Part shown: piece after piece, positions 31,131 through 38,519 of the stretch
Layout of the letters: every line of letters starts with the position of its first letter
Position numbering within the stretch: the stretch's first letter is position 1
NCBI GenBank assembly: GCA_018971625.1
Contig: JAGXAJ010000039.1
Span: forward strand, 1-38,891
Length of the DNA stretch: 38,891 bases
Reading direction: 5' to 3'
From: Pseudomonadota bacterium
Lineage (GTDB): Bacteria > Pseudomonadota > Alphaproteobacteria > Rhizobiales > Xanthobacteraceae
Notes under the pieces: generated by a model
The model's input: the letters and a program-made list of their open reading frames with translations, nothing else
What the model was told of the DNA's origin: nothing
The model's database searches: none
Translations under genes and position numbers: made by a program

Positions 31131-31612
31131 CCCATGGGCGCGCCATCCTCATGCCGCGGCACCGCGAACCATGTCTTGGCGGTGAAGTCATCATTCTCGG
31201 GATCGTAAGCCCCTTCGAAACGGATACGAACTGCGGGTTCGATCCCCGGCTGTCGTAAGTTCGATCCGTGACCTGGTCCGAGGAGTGACCGATCGGCCTC
31301 CCGCCAAAACTCGAGATTGTTACGAAATTTTGTGCAGTGCTCTACGTCGAGATCGACGATGACAACTTCAACAACAATGTTCTTTGCTGGCGCTCCTTCG
31401 ATGGGGAGATAGTCACCGCCATAAAAGTCGTGCTCATCGATAGCTTGGGTGCGCGCCAGTCGGTCCGGCCCAATGGCGAGTTCTATGGCTTCGAATATTG
31501 TTGATTTACCCGTGTTGTTGTCGCCGAGCAGTACGGATGTTCCAGAAAAGTGGACGTCGGCCCTTCTAAGTCCCCGAAAGTTCTCGATGCTGGCTCGCGC
31601 GATCCGCACCAT
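31131..31612 (-). pseudogene. gajA: N-terminal remnant of an OLD-family ATPase/nuclease (gajA-like, Gabija)
   Basis: ATG 31612 begins MVRIARASIENFRGLRRADV, followed by VLLGDNNTGKSTIFEAIELAI, a Walker A-type GxxNxGKS of OLD/RecF-like ATPases. The next segment has IDEHDFYGGDYL and a strand-rich insert, ending about FTAKTWFAVPRHEDG. The rest of the ATPase and the TOPRIM nuclease are missing because the frame runs into the gajB-like remnant near 31130. This is a deletion product of a gajA-gajB pair. A longer upstream reading frame is out-of-gene. Confidence 0.75.
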
Positions 31613-31896
31613 ATCCCCCGCTGGCTTGAGGCCGCGCTCAGAGCGGCTGACGTCGATTTTGGTCCTCCGATAAGGGGGAGTCCATCCTAGACTAACGTCT
31701 GGTTGCAATTGGGCGTGCCTGCATGCGGCGGGAGCAATCGGCAATTCGGTCGCCTATTATGCCAGGCTGGGCATCCGGATCGAGCGCGCTAAGGAGTACT
31801 CATCAATTCTGCTGGGCATTTTTCTTTTCCGGGAGTGTCCGCGCACCTCCTTATCCGCGGAGCAAGTACCAACGGCAATAGCAGGATCGTCCGCCC

Positions 31897-31922
31897 AATG
31901 GTGGGGCGGCTGGTGGGGCGGC
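31897..31922. repeat. Tandem GGTGGGGCGG motif inside the right end
   Basis: The pattern AATGGTGGGGCGG, a two-base gap, then GGTGGGGCGG repeats the doublet at 14947-14974 in the same orientation. It lies about 27 bases inside the right attachment repeat. It is a candidate integrase arm site. Confidence 0.5.
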
Positions 31923-31948
31923 AAGTGAAAGAGCGTGTATATTCCAGC

Positions 31949-31988
31949 AAAATAAAGCAGGGCGCAGCTGGCATCACCACAGCTGCGC
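31949..31988. repeat. Right attachment-site repeat (attR)
   Basis: Identical to 14778-14817. Here the inverted repeat extends to 11 bp because the flanking host base pairs too (GGGCGCAGCTG / CAGCTGCGCCC). On the minus strand it is followed by TGCTTTATTTT. It looks like the terminator of a minus-strand transcript arriving from 32000-32090. Confidence 0.85.
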
Positions 31989-32109
31989 CCCACGTCGCCG
32001 ATCAATGGGGCAGGGGGGATGACCGGCTGCGGGGACTACGCCAAACGCCCCGAACTCGTTCCCATCGCCGTGAACTTTTTTAATACACGGTTAAGTGATG
32101 GCCGCTCCC

Positions 32110-32134
32110 TGAACCTCTTCCTTCGGGCCGCGTT
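32110..32134 (+). promoter_or_regulatory. EcfG-like promoter with one mismatch in the -35
   Basis: TGAAC (32110-32114), 16 nt, CGTT (32131-32134), 34 bases before the ATG at 32169. The -35 differs from GGAAC in its first base. Confidence 0.4.
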
Positions 32135-32168
32135 ACACCGTTGATCGCCATGGGGCGGGGGTAATGTC

Positions 32169-32591
32169 ATGGCAGTCCTATCCAGCGGAATATCCAAGGG
32201 TATTTTCGGGGCAGCCGTACTGTCGCTAACCTTCGGCGCAGTGGCGTGGGGCCGCGATCTGGTTCAGCATAGCGTCCTGAACCACGTTGGCCAAACCAAT
32301 CCCGACACTTCAGCGACCGTCAACCGTGCCGCCAAGGTCGATCGCGCCGCCCTGGGCAGATCGTCGATCCAGAGCCGGACCGTCGCGCTGCGGCTAAACG
32401 ATCTTGCCAATACCTCGGTCCTGATCCGCATCCCGGCTGTCCGGGAAATCCGCAATGAGGCCCGCAGCGGCGCTCCGGCCTCGCTCTTGATCAAGTCCGG
32501 GGAAAACAAGCCGACGATCGCCTGCGAACCGGCGGTCAGTGTTTTGACCGAAGTCGCCAAGCGACTGCGTCCCGGCCGCTGCATTACTTAA
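32169..32591 (+). CDS. Exported hypothetical protein
   Basis: 140 aa. The N-terminus MAVLSSGISKGIFGAAVLSLTFGAVAWG is a signal peptide or membrane anchor. The mature region is basic, with repeated Ala/Arg/Val segments (VNRAAKVDRAALGR), and has two Cys close to the end (IACEPAVS and RPGRCIT) that could pair. No family is recognised. It lies just outside the right end of the element, convergent with the yqjE-like gene. Confidence 0.6.
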   Translation: MAVLSSGISKGIFGAAVLSLTFGAVAWGRDLVQHSVLNHVGQTNPDTSATVNRAAKVDRAALGRSSIQSRTVALRLNDLANTSVLIRIPAVREIRNEARSGAPASLLIKSGENKPTIACEPAVSVLTEVAKRLRPGRCIT

Positions 32592-32614
32592 ATCTCGTCA
32601 GGACTTAAATCTCA

Positions 32615-33055
32615 TCAGGCTTCTGGCGCTTCTTCATCCTTGGACGAGCCGCCCCGGCTAGCCATCAGGCCCAACGCCAGTCCGCCGATGGCTAAGATCG
32701 GAACCAGCCTTTTGATGCCAATCGCGCGGATCAACTGGATGCCGGTCGCAACCAGCATGGGATCCGCGAGCGCGGACTGCACGCCCGACTTGGCGGTCTC
32801 GGCAGCGCGCTTCCGGATCCTGTTCTTGCGCATCATGTAGCAGCCGGCCAAAATCAGGGTCACCACGAAGAATAACGCCGCGCCGGCCAGGCAGGCCTGG
32901 ATCAATCCATAGTTCTGCAACACATAGACAAAAGCAGCCGCGCACAGGAAAGCCAAGGTCACCAACAAGGTGAACGCCGTCGCCGCCGCCAGCGACGTCA
33001 GCCGCACGGCCGTTGCGGCAGACTGCTTGAAGTCATCGATCATGCGCTGAAACAT
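32615..33055 (-). CDS. YqjE-like / Phage_holin_3_6 family membrane protein
   Basis: 146 aa from ATG 33055, where the frame begins MFQRMIDDFKQSAATAVRL. Two adjacent membrane helices (about 20-45 and 52-75, AAATAFTLLVTLAFLCAAAFVYVL and ACLAGAALFFVVTLILAGCYMM) are followed by a basic loop and a third hydrophobic segment (VPILAIGGLALGLMA). E. coli YqjE has two such helices and is encoded next to YqjD, as here. The role is not established. The gene follows the yqjD-like gene at 33184-33555 on the same strand. Confidence 0.7.
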   Translation of the reverse strand: MFQRMIDDFKQSAATAVRLTSLAAATAFTLLVTLAFLCAAAFVYVLQNYGLIQACLAGAALFFVVTLILAGCYMMRKNRIRKRAAETAKSGVQSALADPMLVATGIQLIRAIGIKRLVPILAIGGLALGLMASRGGSSKDEEAPEA

Positions 33056-33183
33056 CGGCGGCCTCGGGCAAAAAATATCGCAGCTGGTCGGCGCGATCAC
33101 TTGCGCCGCAGTCAATTCAAATCATCGATGGAGTAGATGCGACCACGACGAGCGCCCGCGTGTTTGATTGCAGGCCCAGAACG

Positions 33184-33555
33184 TTATCTGCGCCACGCCG
33201 CGCCGATCAGGAAGCCGAGGCCGAGCGCAAGGCCGACGGTCGCAAGCGGCCGCTGTGCAATGATGTCCTCGAGCGATTCCTCGATTCCATAGGCTGCATC
33301 CTGCGCGGCATCCATCGCGGCCGCTCCGCGCTCGGACATGTCATCGACGGCGGCATCGACATTGGCGCGCGCCTGCCTGTAGCCGCGCCGCGCCTGTTTT
33401 TGGGCCGTGCCGGCGAAGTTGTTCAGCACGTCGGTGATCTGGTCGGTCAGCGCTGAGATATCGTTTTTCACGGCCGCTATATCCTTTTCCAAGCGTTCAG
33501 AGGTCGCTTTATCCGTCAGATTTCGCATTCCGATTTCGCCATCCGTACTCGACAT
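33184..33555 (-). CDS. ElaB/YqjD (DUF883) family membrane-anchored protein
   Basis: 123 aa from ATG 33555, with GGGAG in the leader. There is a long amphipathic helical part (SERLEKDIAAVKNDISALTDQITDVLNNF), then QKQARRGYRQARANVDAAVDDM. A C-terminal anchor (RPLATVGLALGLGFLIGAAWRR) has the usual terminal Arg pair. YqjD/ElaB proteins bind ribosomes at the membrane in stationary phase. A perfect EcfG-type promoter (33605-33581) precedes it, fitting a general stress gene. The yqjE-like gene follows. Confidence 0.85.
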   Translation of the reverse strand: MSSTDGEIGMRNLTDKATSERLEKDIAAVKNDISALTDQITDVLNNFAGTAQKQARRGYRQARANVDAAVDDMSERGAAAMDAAQDAAYGIEESLEDIIAQRPLATVGLALGLGFLIGAAWRR

Positions 33556-33580
33556 CAAAAGCTCCCGGGTTGCAGGAGGA

Positions 33581-33605
33581 AACGCCCCGGGTTCCCTTAA
33601 GTTCC
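33581..33605 (-). promoter_or_regulatory. EcfG-type promoter of the yqjD-yqjE-like genes
   Basis: GGAAC (33605-33601), 16 nt, CGTT (33584-33581), a full match to the EcfG pattern. It is 25 bases before the ATG at 33555. Confidence 0.7.
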
Positions 33606-33625
33606 TCAACCTTGCGAGAGAGCGA

Positions 33626-34738
33626 TCAATCCGGAGGAAGTTGCGGCGAATCCACCGGCATCAAATGCTCCTTGAGCACCAGCGCCACCATCAGGAGCGG
33701 CGAGGACAAAAAGCCGCCCATCGGTCCCCACAGCCATGTCCAGAACGCCAGCGCCACAAAGACCGCGAGTGCATTAAGCTCCAGCCGGCGCCCGATAATG
33801 GTCGGTGTGACAAAATGACCATCGAGGAACGTCACCCCGCCAAACAGCAATGCGGCGATTAGTCCCGCGCCGAGCGTGCTCGCGGTGACAACGCCGACCA
33901 ACGCCAGGATCACGAACATCGCGATCGGGCCGATGATCGGGAAGAAGTTCAGGGCTGCTGCCAGCGCGCCTAGTCCGGCCGGATTGGGCGTGCTGGTGAT
34001 CGCGCAAATAGCGCCGGTGGCGACGCCGACACCCATATTGATCATCGTGACGGTGAGCAGGTAGCCGCCGAGATGGTCTTCGATTTCGTTGAGGATACGC
34101 AACATGCGCAGGCGCGCCGCGTGATCGGCAAATGTCATGATCAGCGCGCGCCGCAGGTCGCGCCAGCTCGCGATGAACAGGATCAATGTCGCGATGAAAA
34201 GCAGGAACTCCGTGAAGGTCGGCGACAGGAATCCTATCGCCGGCTCGACCCAATCGAATTTCGGTAACGGGAATCCCGTGCCGGAGCCGGCAGGAATGCC
34301 GACCATGGTCTGCAGTTCATGCCAGAGCGCCAGCGGCCGGTCGAATACATGCATTTTGTCTTTTAGCTGCGCTCCCAGTTCGGGAAGCCGCGTGCTCCAT
34401 TCCACCAGCGGCGCGGAGATCAATCCGACCATGAGTGCCGCGCCAGCCCCGACGGCGCTGACGATCAACACCGCGGATAAGGCCCGGGGGATCCGGTATC
34501 GCTCCAGGAAGCTGGCTGCCGGTGACAGCATGGTGCCGACCACGAACGCCGATACCACCGGCAGGAAAAAAGCCTTGCCGACGTAGAGCACCACGGCCAC
34601 GCAAATCGCCAGCAGAAAGACCAGCGCAAACGCCACCAGTTCAGTGCGACGAATTAGCGGCGGCTGCTCGACTTTGCTCTCAGGCAAAGGTGTGCCGCTT
34701 GCGTCAGCAGGCCCACGCTCATCGGGAAGGACACGCAA
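33626..34738 (-). CDS. AI-2E-family transporter (PF01594)
   Basis: 370 aa with about eight hydrophobic helices: two near the N-terminus (ELVAFALVFLLAICVAVVLY and FFLPVVSAFVVGTMLSPAA), one around residue 90, and a group in the second half, including NMGVGVATGAICAI and FFPIIGPIAMFVILALVGVV. The latter carries the family's P-x-x-G-P region. The C-terminal part has GPMGGFLSSPLLMVALVLKEHL. The N-terminus is Glu/Pro-rich. The family moves diverse substrates; its name does not prove AI-2 export. An EcfG-type promoter at 34829-34805 precedes it, suggesting a stress-induced transporter. Confidence 0.85.
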   Translation of the reverse strand: MRVLPDERGPADASGTPLPESKVEQPPLIRRTELVAFALVFLLAICVAVVLYVGKAFFLPVVSAFVVGTMLSPAASFLERYRIPRALSAVLIVSAVGAGAALMVGLISAPLVEWSTRLPELGAQLKDKMHVFDRPLALWHELQTMVGIPAGSGTGFPLPKFDWVEPAIGFLSPTFTEFLLFIATLILFIASWRDLRRALIMTFADHAARLRMLRILNEIEDHLGGYLLTVTMINMGVGVATGAICAITSTPNPAGLGALAAALNFFPIIGPIAMFVILALVGVVTASTLGAGLIAALLFGGVTFLDGHFVTPTIIGRRLELNALAVFVALAFWTWLWGPMGGFLSSPLLMVALVLKEHLMPVDSPQLPPD

Positions 34739-34804
34739 CTAACTCTCCCAGCGCGAACGGTCAGGACGCCGGTGCGCGTTGCGGGCCGGGCTTCGTCAGC
34801 GCAC

Positions 34805-34829
34805 AACGGGTATGAAGGGAAAAAGTTCC
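34805..34829 (-). promoter_or_regulatory. EcfG-type promoter of the AI-2E-family transporter
   Basis: GGAAC (34829-34825), 16 nt, CGTT (34808-34805), a full match. It lies 66 bases upstream of the ATG at 34738. Confidence 0.65.
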
Positions 34830-34888
34830 ATCGCAGAAATGCCAGGGGCTACTTGGTTGACAAAATGCTGCCCTATCGCGTTTGCCAC

Positions 34889-34913
34889 GGAACTACAGCG
34901 CCGCCGTCGTGTT
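34889..34913 (+). promoter_or_regulatory. EcfG-type promoter of the L,D-transpeptidase gene
   Basis: GGAAC (34889-34893), 17 nt, GTT (34911-34913), about 45 bases before the ATG at 34959. It is arranged divergently to the AI-2E gene's promoter, 60 bases away. Confidence 0.6.
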
Positions 34914-34958
34914 TCTGATCCAGCGCATCGCTGCGATGCGCATCAGCGGGGGCGGCAC

Positions 34959-35780
34959 ATGGCCCAGAATCTCTCACGCGATGTTTCAGGCGCGCGCAGC
35001 CGATCGCGGCGCATCGCTCACGGTTTGATGTTCGGTGGGCTCCTGTCGATATCGGTGGCTTTTTCCGGCGAGGCCGCAGCACAAATGCTGGGCTACGCCT
35101 CCACGGCGCAAAGCGGCTTCCCTTCCGACAACATCATGGTTTCGCCGGATGAAGCTGCGGCCGGCAATAATGATAATAATGATAATGACCGCGCGACGGG
35201 GCTGCCCGAGCGGTTGCAGCGCGCCATCGTCAATCTCAATACCCGCGAGGCGCCGGGCACGGTCATCATCGATACCGGCAATACCACGCTTTACTATGTG
35301 CTCGGCCAGGGCCGCGCGATCCGCTACGGCGTTGGCGTTGGTCGCCAGGGCTTTACCTGGGCCGGAACGCAGACCATTAGCCGAAAAGCCGAATGGCCGG
35401 ATTGGCATCCGCCGGCAGAGATGATAGCGCGGCAGCCTTATTTGCCGCGCTTCATGGCGGGGGGCCCCGGCAATCCGCTCGGCGCGCGCGCAATGTATCT
35501 CGGCACCAGCGAATATCGCATCCACGGCACCAACGATCTCACCACCATCGGCAAGTTCGTTTCCAGCGGCTGTATCCGGCTGACCAATGCGGATGTTGAA
35601 GACCTGTTTAGCCGGGTCAATGTGGGCACCAAGGTGGTGGTGCTGCCGAAGGCCGGACCGCATATCGAAGCAAGCGCCGCAACGCCGGCTCGTGCCGCCG
35701 CGATGCCGACGCGTCCTGTAGTGACCACGTTGCCATCAGGTCGTCAGGCGATGAACCTGTCGGTGTCGTCAATCTACTGA
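34959..35780 (+). CDS. L,D-transpeptidase (YkuD family)
   Basis: 273 aa from ATG 34959; the longer upstream frame is Arg/Cys-rich and not family-like. There is a signal peptide (about 22-44, LMFGGLLSISVAFSGEAAAQ). A short Asn/Asp repeat (NNDNNDNDR) coincides with a run of AATAATGAT units. The YkuD domain follows (PGTVIIDTGNTTLYYVLG, then GPGNPLGARAMYLG). The catalytic Cys205 lies in SSGCIRLTN and His189 in IHGTN. It forms 3-3 peptidoglycan crosslinks or attaches lipoproteins in the periplasm. The EcfG-type promoter suggests envelope reinforcement under stress. Confidence 0.9.
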   Translation: MAQNLSRDVSGARSRSRRIAHGLMFGGLLSISVAFSGEAAAQMLGYASTAQSGFPSDNIMVSPDEAAAGNNDNNDNDRATGLPERLQRAIVNLNTREAPGTVIIDTGNTTLYYVLGQGRAIRYGVGVGRQGFTWAGTQTISRKAEWPDWHPPAEMIARQPYLPRFMAGGPGNPLGARAMYLGTSEYRIHGTNDLTTIGKFVSSGCIRLTNADVEDLFSRVNVGTKVVVLPKAGPHIEASAATPARAAAMPTRPVVTTLPSGRQAMNLSVSSIY

Positions 35781-35806
35781 GCAGAGCAACCGCTCGCGAG
35801 GCCAAT

Positions 35807-36454
35807 ATGATCGGACGGTTGGGCAGGCTGGTGGGAGCGTTGGTTGTGTTGTGTGTCCCGGCGTTGGCTGGCACGGCGCATGCGGAAGATTTCTTCTCAG
35901 CGCTGTTCGGTCCGTTTGGTGCCCGCCAGCCGCACGCTCCTTCCATGCCGTTGCCGTTCGCCAACGAACGTGAGGCGAATGCGCCAGCTTCGCCCGGCGA
36001 GGCGCGCCGTCGTCTTGCCGGTGGTCAGGCCTATTGCGTGCGTACCTGCGACGGACGCTATTTCCCGGTCTCGGGGCCCAGCAATGAAAGCCGGGCGGCG
36101 GTCTGCAACAACTTCTGCCCAGCCAGCGAGACCAAACTGGTCTATGGCAGCAGTATCGATAGTGCCGCGACCGAGGCCGGAAAACCCTATTCCGAGCTGC
36201 CGAATGCATTTCGCTTTCGCAACGAGATCGTGGCGGGCTGCACCTGTAACGGCAAGGACCAGATCGGCCTTGCCAGGATCAAGATCGAAAATGATCCGAC
36301 GCTGCGCAAGGGCGACCTGGTTTCTGCGGTCAGCGGACTGATGGTGGTCGCCGGCCGAAGCGGCCGGCGCGGCGGCACGTTGAATTTCTCACCGGTCTCG
36401 CGACGGCTCAGCGCGCGTTATCAGGGCGTGCCGGTGGTGGCGTCGGGTGAGTAG
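35807..36454 (+). CDS. DUF2865-like exported protein
   Basis: 215 aa with a signal peptide (LVGALVVLCVPALAGTAHA) and a Pro/Ala-rich linker. A Cys-bearing domain follows: YCVRTCDGRYFPVSG, then CNNFCPASETKLVYG and ACTC-like GCTCNGKDQ near 145. The C-terminus is basic and Gly/Arg-rich. The layout (C-V-R-T-C-D-G-x-F-P, then CP-x-x-x-T-x-x-Y) fits DUF2865 proteins of Rhizobiales. Periplasmic; function is unknown. It starts 26 bases after the L,D-transpeptidase stop, so the two are probably co-transcribed. Confidence 0.8.
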   Translation: MIGRLGRLVGALVVLCVPALAGTAHAEDFFSALFGPFGARQPHAPSMPLPFANEREANAPASPGEARRRLAGGQAYCVRTCDGRYFPVSGPSNESRAAVCNNFCPASETKLVYGSSIDSAATEAGKPYSELPNAFRFRNEIVAGCTCNGKDQIGLARIKIENDPTLRKGDLVSAVSGLMVVAGRSGRRGGTLNFSPVSRRLSARYQGVPVVASGE

Positions 36455-36682
36455 GGATCGGAGAACTCCTTCGACCCGGCGATCAACAGCCTTGAACAAA
36501 GTTCAGCTTCGCGCCTGTGATCAAAACTGGTAGATATTCAGGCAGCAGCGTCCCGGAGCCTTGAAAGGCCTCGGCTTTCTCCTGCTTCGCCGGGTTCCAG
36601 CGCGGCAACCGGCGGGCCGGGTCCGACGTCAAGGGTATGACAGCGCTTTTCTCATCTGGCGGGTTTTTAAAAAGGGGCACCC

Positions 36683-36835
36683 ATGCTTATCAGCGCACTC
36701 ATCATCTTTCTGGTTGTCATTCTCGTTCTGTATCTGATCAATATGCTGCCGCTCGACGGTCGCGCCAAGAAAATCGTGCGCATCATCGTCATCATCATCG
36801 GCGTGATCTCGCTGCTGAAATTGATCGCGTTCTAG
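36683..36835 (+). CDS. 50-aa membrane protein (Thivi_2564-like)
   Basis: ATG 36683 to TAG 36833-36835, with AAAGGGG eight bases upstream. The protein MLISALIIFLVVILVLYLI is one helix. NMLPLDGRAKKIVRIIVIII continues to a short turn and a second helix ending SLLKLIAF. This matches the small two-helix proteins of the Thivi_2564 type. It is shorter than many gene finders accept. Confidence 0.75.
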   Translation: MLISALIIFLVVILVLYLINMLPLDGRAKKIVRIIVIIIGVISLLKLIAF

Positions 36836-37067
36836 GGATCGTACGCCTTCGCGGCAGCGCGGGCGATCCGGCCTTCATGAGGCGAATTATCCGCTCGAGC
36901 CGGGCGGGCAACGGCGAGCGCAAAGCCACCAGCCCGGCCTTTAAGCCCACAGTCTGGAGCGCGGTGCCTGTAAGCGCGGCTGCGGCGAGCAGTTCGATGA
37001 ATTCGTGGAGGCCTCGCATTCGCGCCAGGATGCCGTCGCACAGAGGTGGAATCGCAAAAAAGCTCAA
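36795..37067 (-). CDS. Hypothetical protein, TTG start
   Basis: 90 aa if TTG 37067 is used, supported by GGAGAGGAACGA immediately upstream. The frame LARMRGLHEFIELLAAAALTGTALQTVGLKAGL has helical character and the tail is Arg-rich. The last 41 bases overlap the 3' end of the 50-aa membrane protein on the other strand, which is unusual. An ATG at 37019 could also serve. No family is recognised; it may be spurious. Confidence 0.35.
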   Translation of the reverse strand: MSFFAIPPLCDGILARMRGLHEFIELLAAAALTGTALQTVGLKAGLVALRSPLPARLERIIRLMKAGSPALPRRRTIPRTRSISAARSRR

Positions 37068-37126
37068 TCGTTCCTCTCCTCAACGTAGGCGCAAAAAAGA
37101 TCGGGGTTCAGCCGTGTTGCGGATGG

Positions 37127-38212
37127 TCAGGATTGACGTGAAAGCTTGCCGATGACCTCGGTGGTCTGATGTACCAGATCAATGATCAGACGGGCGGCAT
37201 GCATATGCTTGAGCAATGGGCTGATCTGTCCCGCTTGCAGCGCGAGCAAATCCCCGCGTCCCTGGTTGGCCGCTGCCTTACGCAATGTGGCCATTAGCCA
37301 GCTCTGGAACGGATAGGGCAGCAGTTCCGCCGGCCGCGTTTCCATCTCGTCCATGAAACGGTTGCGAATAGCCCGCAATAGCCGGCCGCTAAACACCCGA
37401 GTGAGCCGCGTATCAGTGACCCTCGCTTGAAGCAACATGTCACGATGGATTGAGCTAACCGCGGATTCCTCGCATGCAAGGAATGCAGTGCCCATTTGCA
37501 CTGCCTGAGCACCGAGTGCGAGTGCGGCTGCAATCCCGCGGCCATCGGCAATGCCTCCGGCGGCGATGACCGGAACCCTTACGGCGTCGACAACCTGGGG
37601 CACCAAAGCGAGGGTGCCGATAAGGGACGCTTCAGCCTTCATCAGGAACGATGGCCTATGGCCACCGGCTTCAAATCCCGTCGCGACGAGCGCATCGACG
37701 CCGACTTCTTCAAGGTGGCGCGCTTCGTCAACGTTTGTCGCGGTACCGACGATGAAAATCTTCCGACCGTGACAAGCTTTGATGACCTCTTGCGAGGGTG
37801 CCCCGAAAACAAAGCTGACGACGTGCGGTTTGGCTTCGAGCACTGCCTCCACCTGGGCTTCGTAATCTTGTGCGAAATCCCTTGGCCGAACAGGACGATC
37901 GATGCCGAGTTCGTGCCAATAGGAATCGAACAACGAACAGGCGCGCTCGAAATCCTCGGCACTGAGCGTTGGCCGGACCGCATCACCGACCCACAAATTT
38001 AAGCCAAACGGCTTCTCCGTCCGCGACTTGATATCACGGCTAACCTGAACGATCTCTTTTGGCGAGAAGCTGTTAGCACCGAAAATTCCAATTCCTCCTG
38101 CATTCGAGACGGAGGATACGAGCTCGACGGATGATAATCCGTCCCCGAACGGCCCTTGGATAATCGGGTATTCGATCTCGAGCCTCTGGGTGATTGCCGT
38201 GCTGGTCCACAT
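37127..38212 (-). CDS. Nitronate monooxygenase / 2-nitropropane dioxygenase family protein
   Basis: 361 aa from ATG 38212, where WTSTAITQRLEIEYPIIQGPFG begins, the usual start of this TIM-barrel FMN enzyme. The QGPFG phosphate loop, FGANSF, VSFVFGAPS, ATGFEAGGHRP and the FMN-binding end VPVIAAGGIADGRGIAAALALGAQAVQMGTAFLA are all present. The His in GGHRP is the usual catalytic base. The family oxidises nitronates or acts as an enoyl reductase (FabK type); which one is not decidable here. A frame start 7 codons upstream has a less suitable ribosome site. Confidence 0.88.
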   Translation of the reverse strand: MWTSTAITQRLEIEYPIIQGPFGDGLSSVELVSSVSNAGGIGIFGANSFSPKEIVQVSRDIKSRTEKPFGLNLWVGDAVRPTLSAEDFERACSLFDSYWHELGIDRPVRPRDFAQDYEAQVEAVLEAKPHVVSFVFGAPSQEVIKACHGRKIFIVGTATNVDEARHLEEVGVDALVATGFEAGGHRPSFLMKAEASLIGTLALVPQVVDAVRVPVIAAGGIADGRGIAAALALGAQAVQMGTAFLACEESAVSSIHRDMLLQARVTDTRLTRVFSGRLLRAIRNRFMDEMETRPAELLPYPFQSWLMATLRKAAANQGRGDLLALQAGQISPLLKHMHAARLIIDLVHQTTEVIGKLSRQS

Positions 38213-38519
38213 CTCGCGATCTAGCTCCAACATCTTCAGCGTTCGCTTTGCCGCGATTACCTATCACGAATGCCTGGAGGAGGATTACACCCGACCGGCC
38301 AGACGCGTCCAGCACGAGAGGGCGCGGTCCCTTTCCGTCAACGGCGCATCGACGTCTCTGGACCATCTATCAAACGAAAGCGTCAATGGAGGAAATGCTG
38401 CCGACGACGTCCGCGGCCTCGAACGTGTAGATGACGGTCGCGTCATCTGCGGCATTTCCCACGGGACATGTGTGATGAATTATCAGCTCAGCCGAATGAT
38501 GACGGGCCGCGATCGCTAA
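38213..38519. other. Intergenic stretch without a recognised gene
   Basis: A plus-strand frame at 38190-38519 overlaps the start of the minus-strand oxygenase gene and has no family similarity that I see. Nothing else stands out. Confidence 0.45.

Larger units (their letters stand above)
14778..31988. mobile_element. Integrated genomic island / phage-satellite-like element, about 17.2 kb
   Basis: A perfect 40-bp direct repeat (14778-14817 and 31949-31988) brackets the region. A tyrosine integrase starts 159 bases inside the left copy. Genes inside are typical mobile-element cargo: AlpA-like HTH, ribbon-helix-helix regulator, primase/helicase, terminase-small-like protein, beta-helix tail-spike-like protein, serine resolvase and a Gabija relic. 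The flanks are host stress and envelope genes. Capsid, portal, tail and large-terminase genes are not present. The element is partly decayed in 22833-24300 and 30717-31612. Which genes are needed for movement cannot be judged. Confidence 0.88.
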
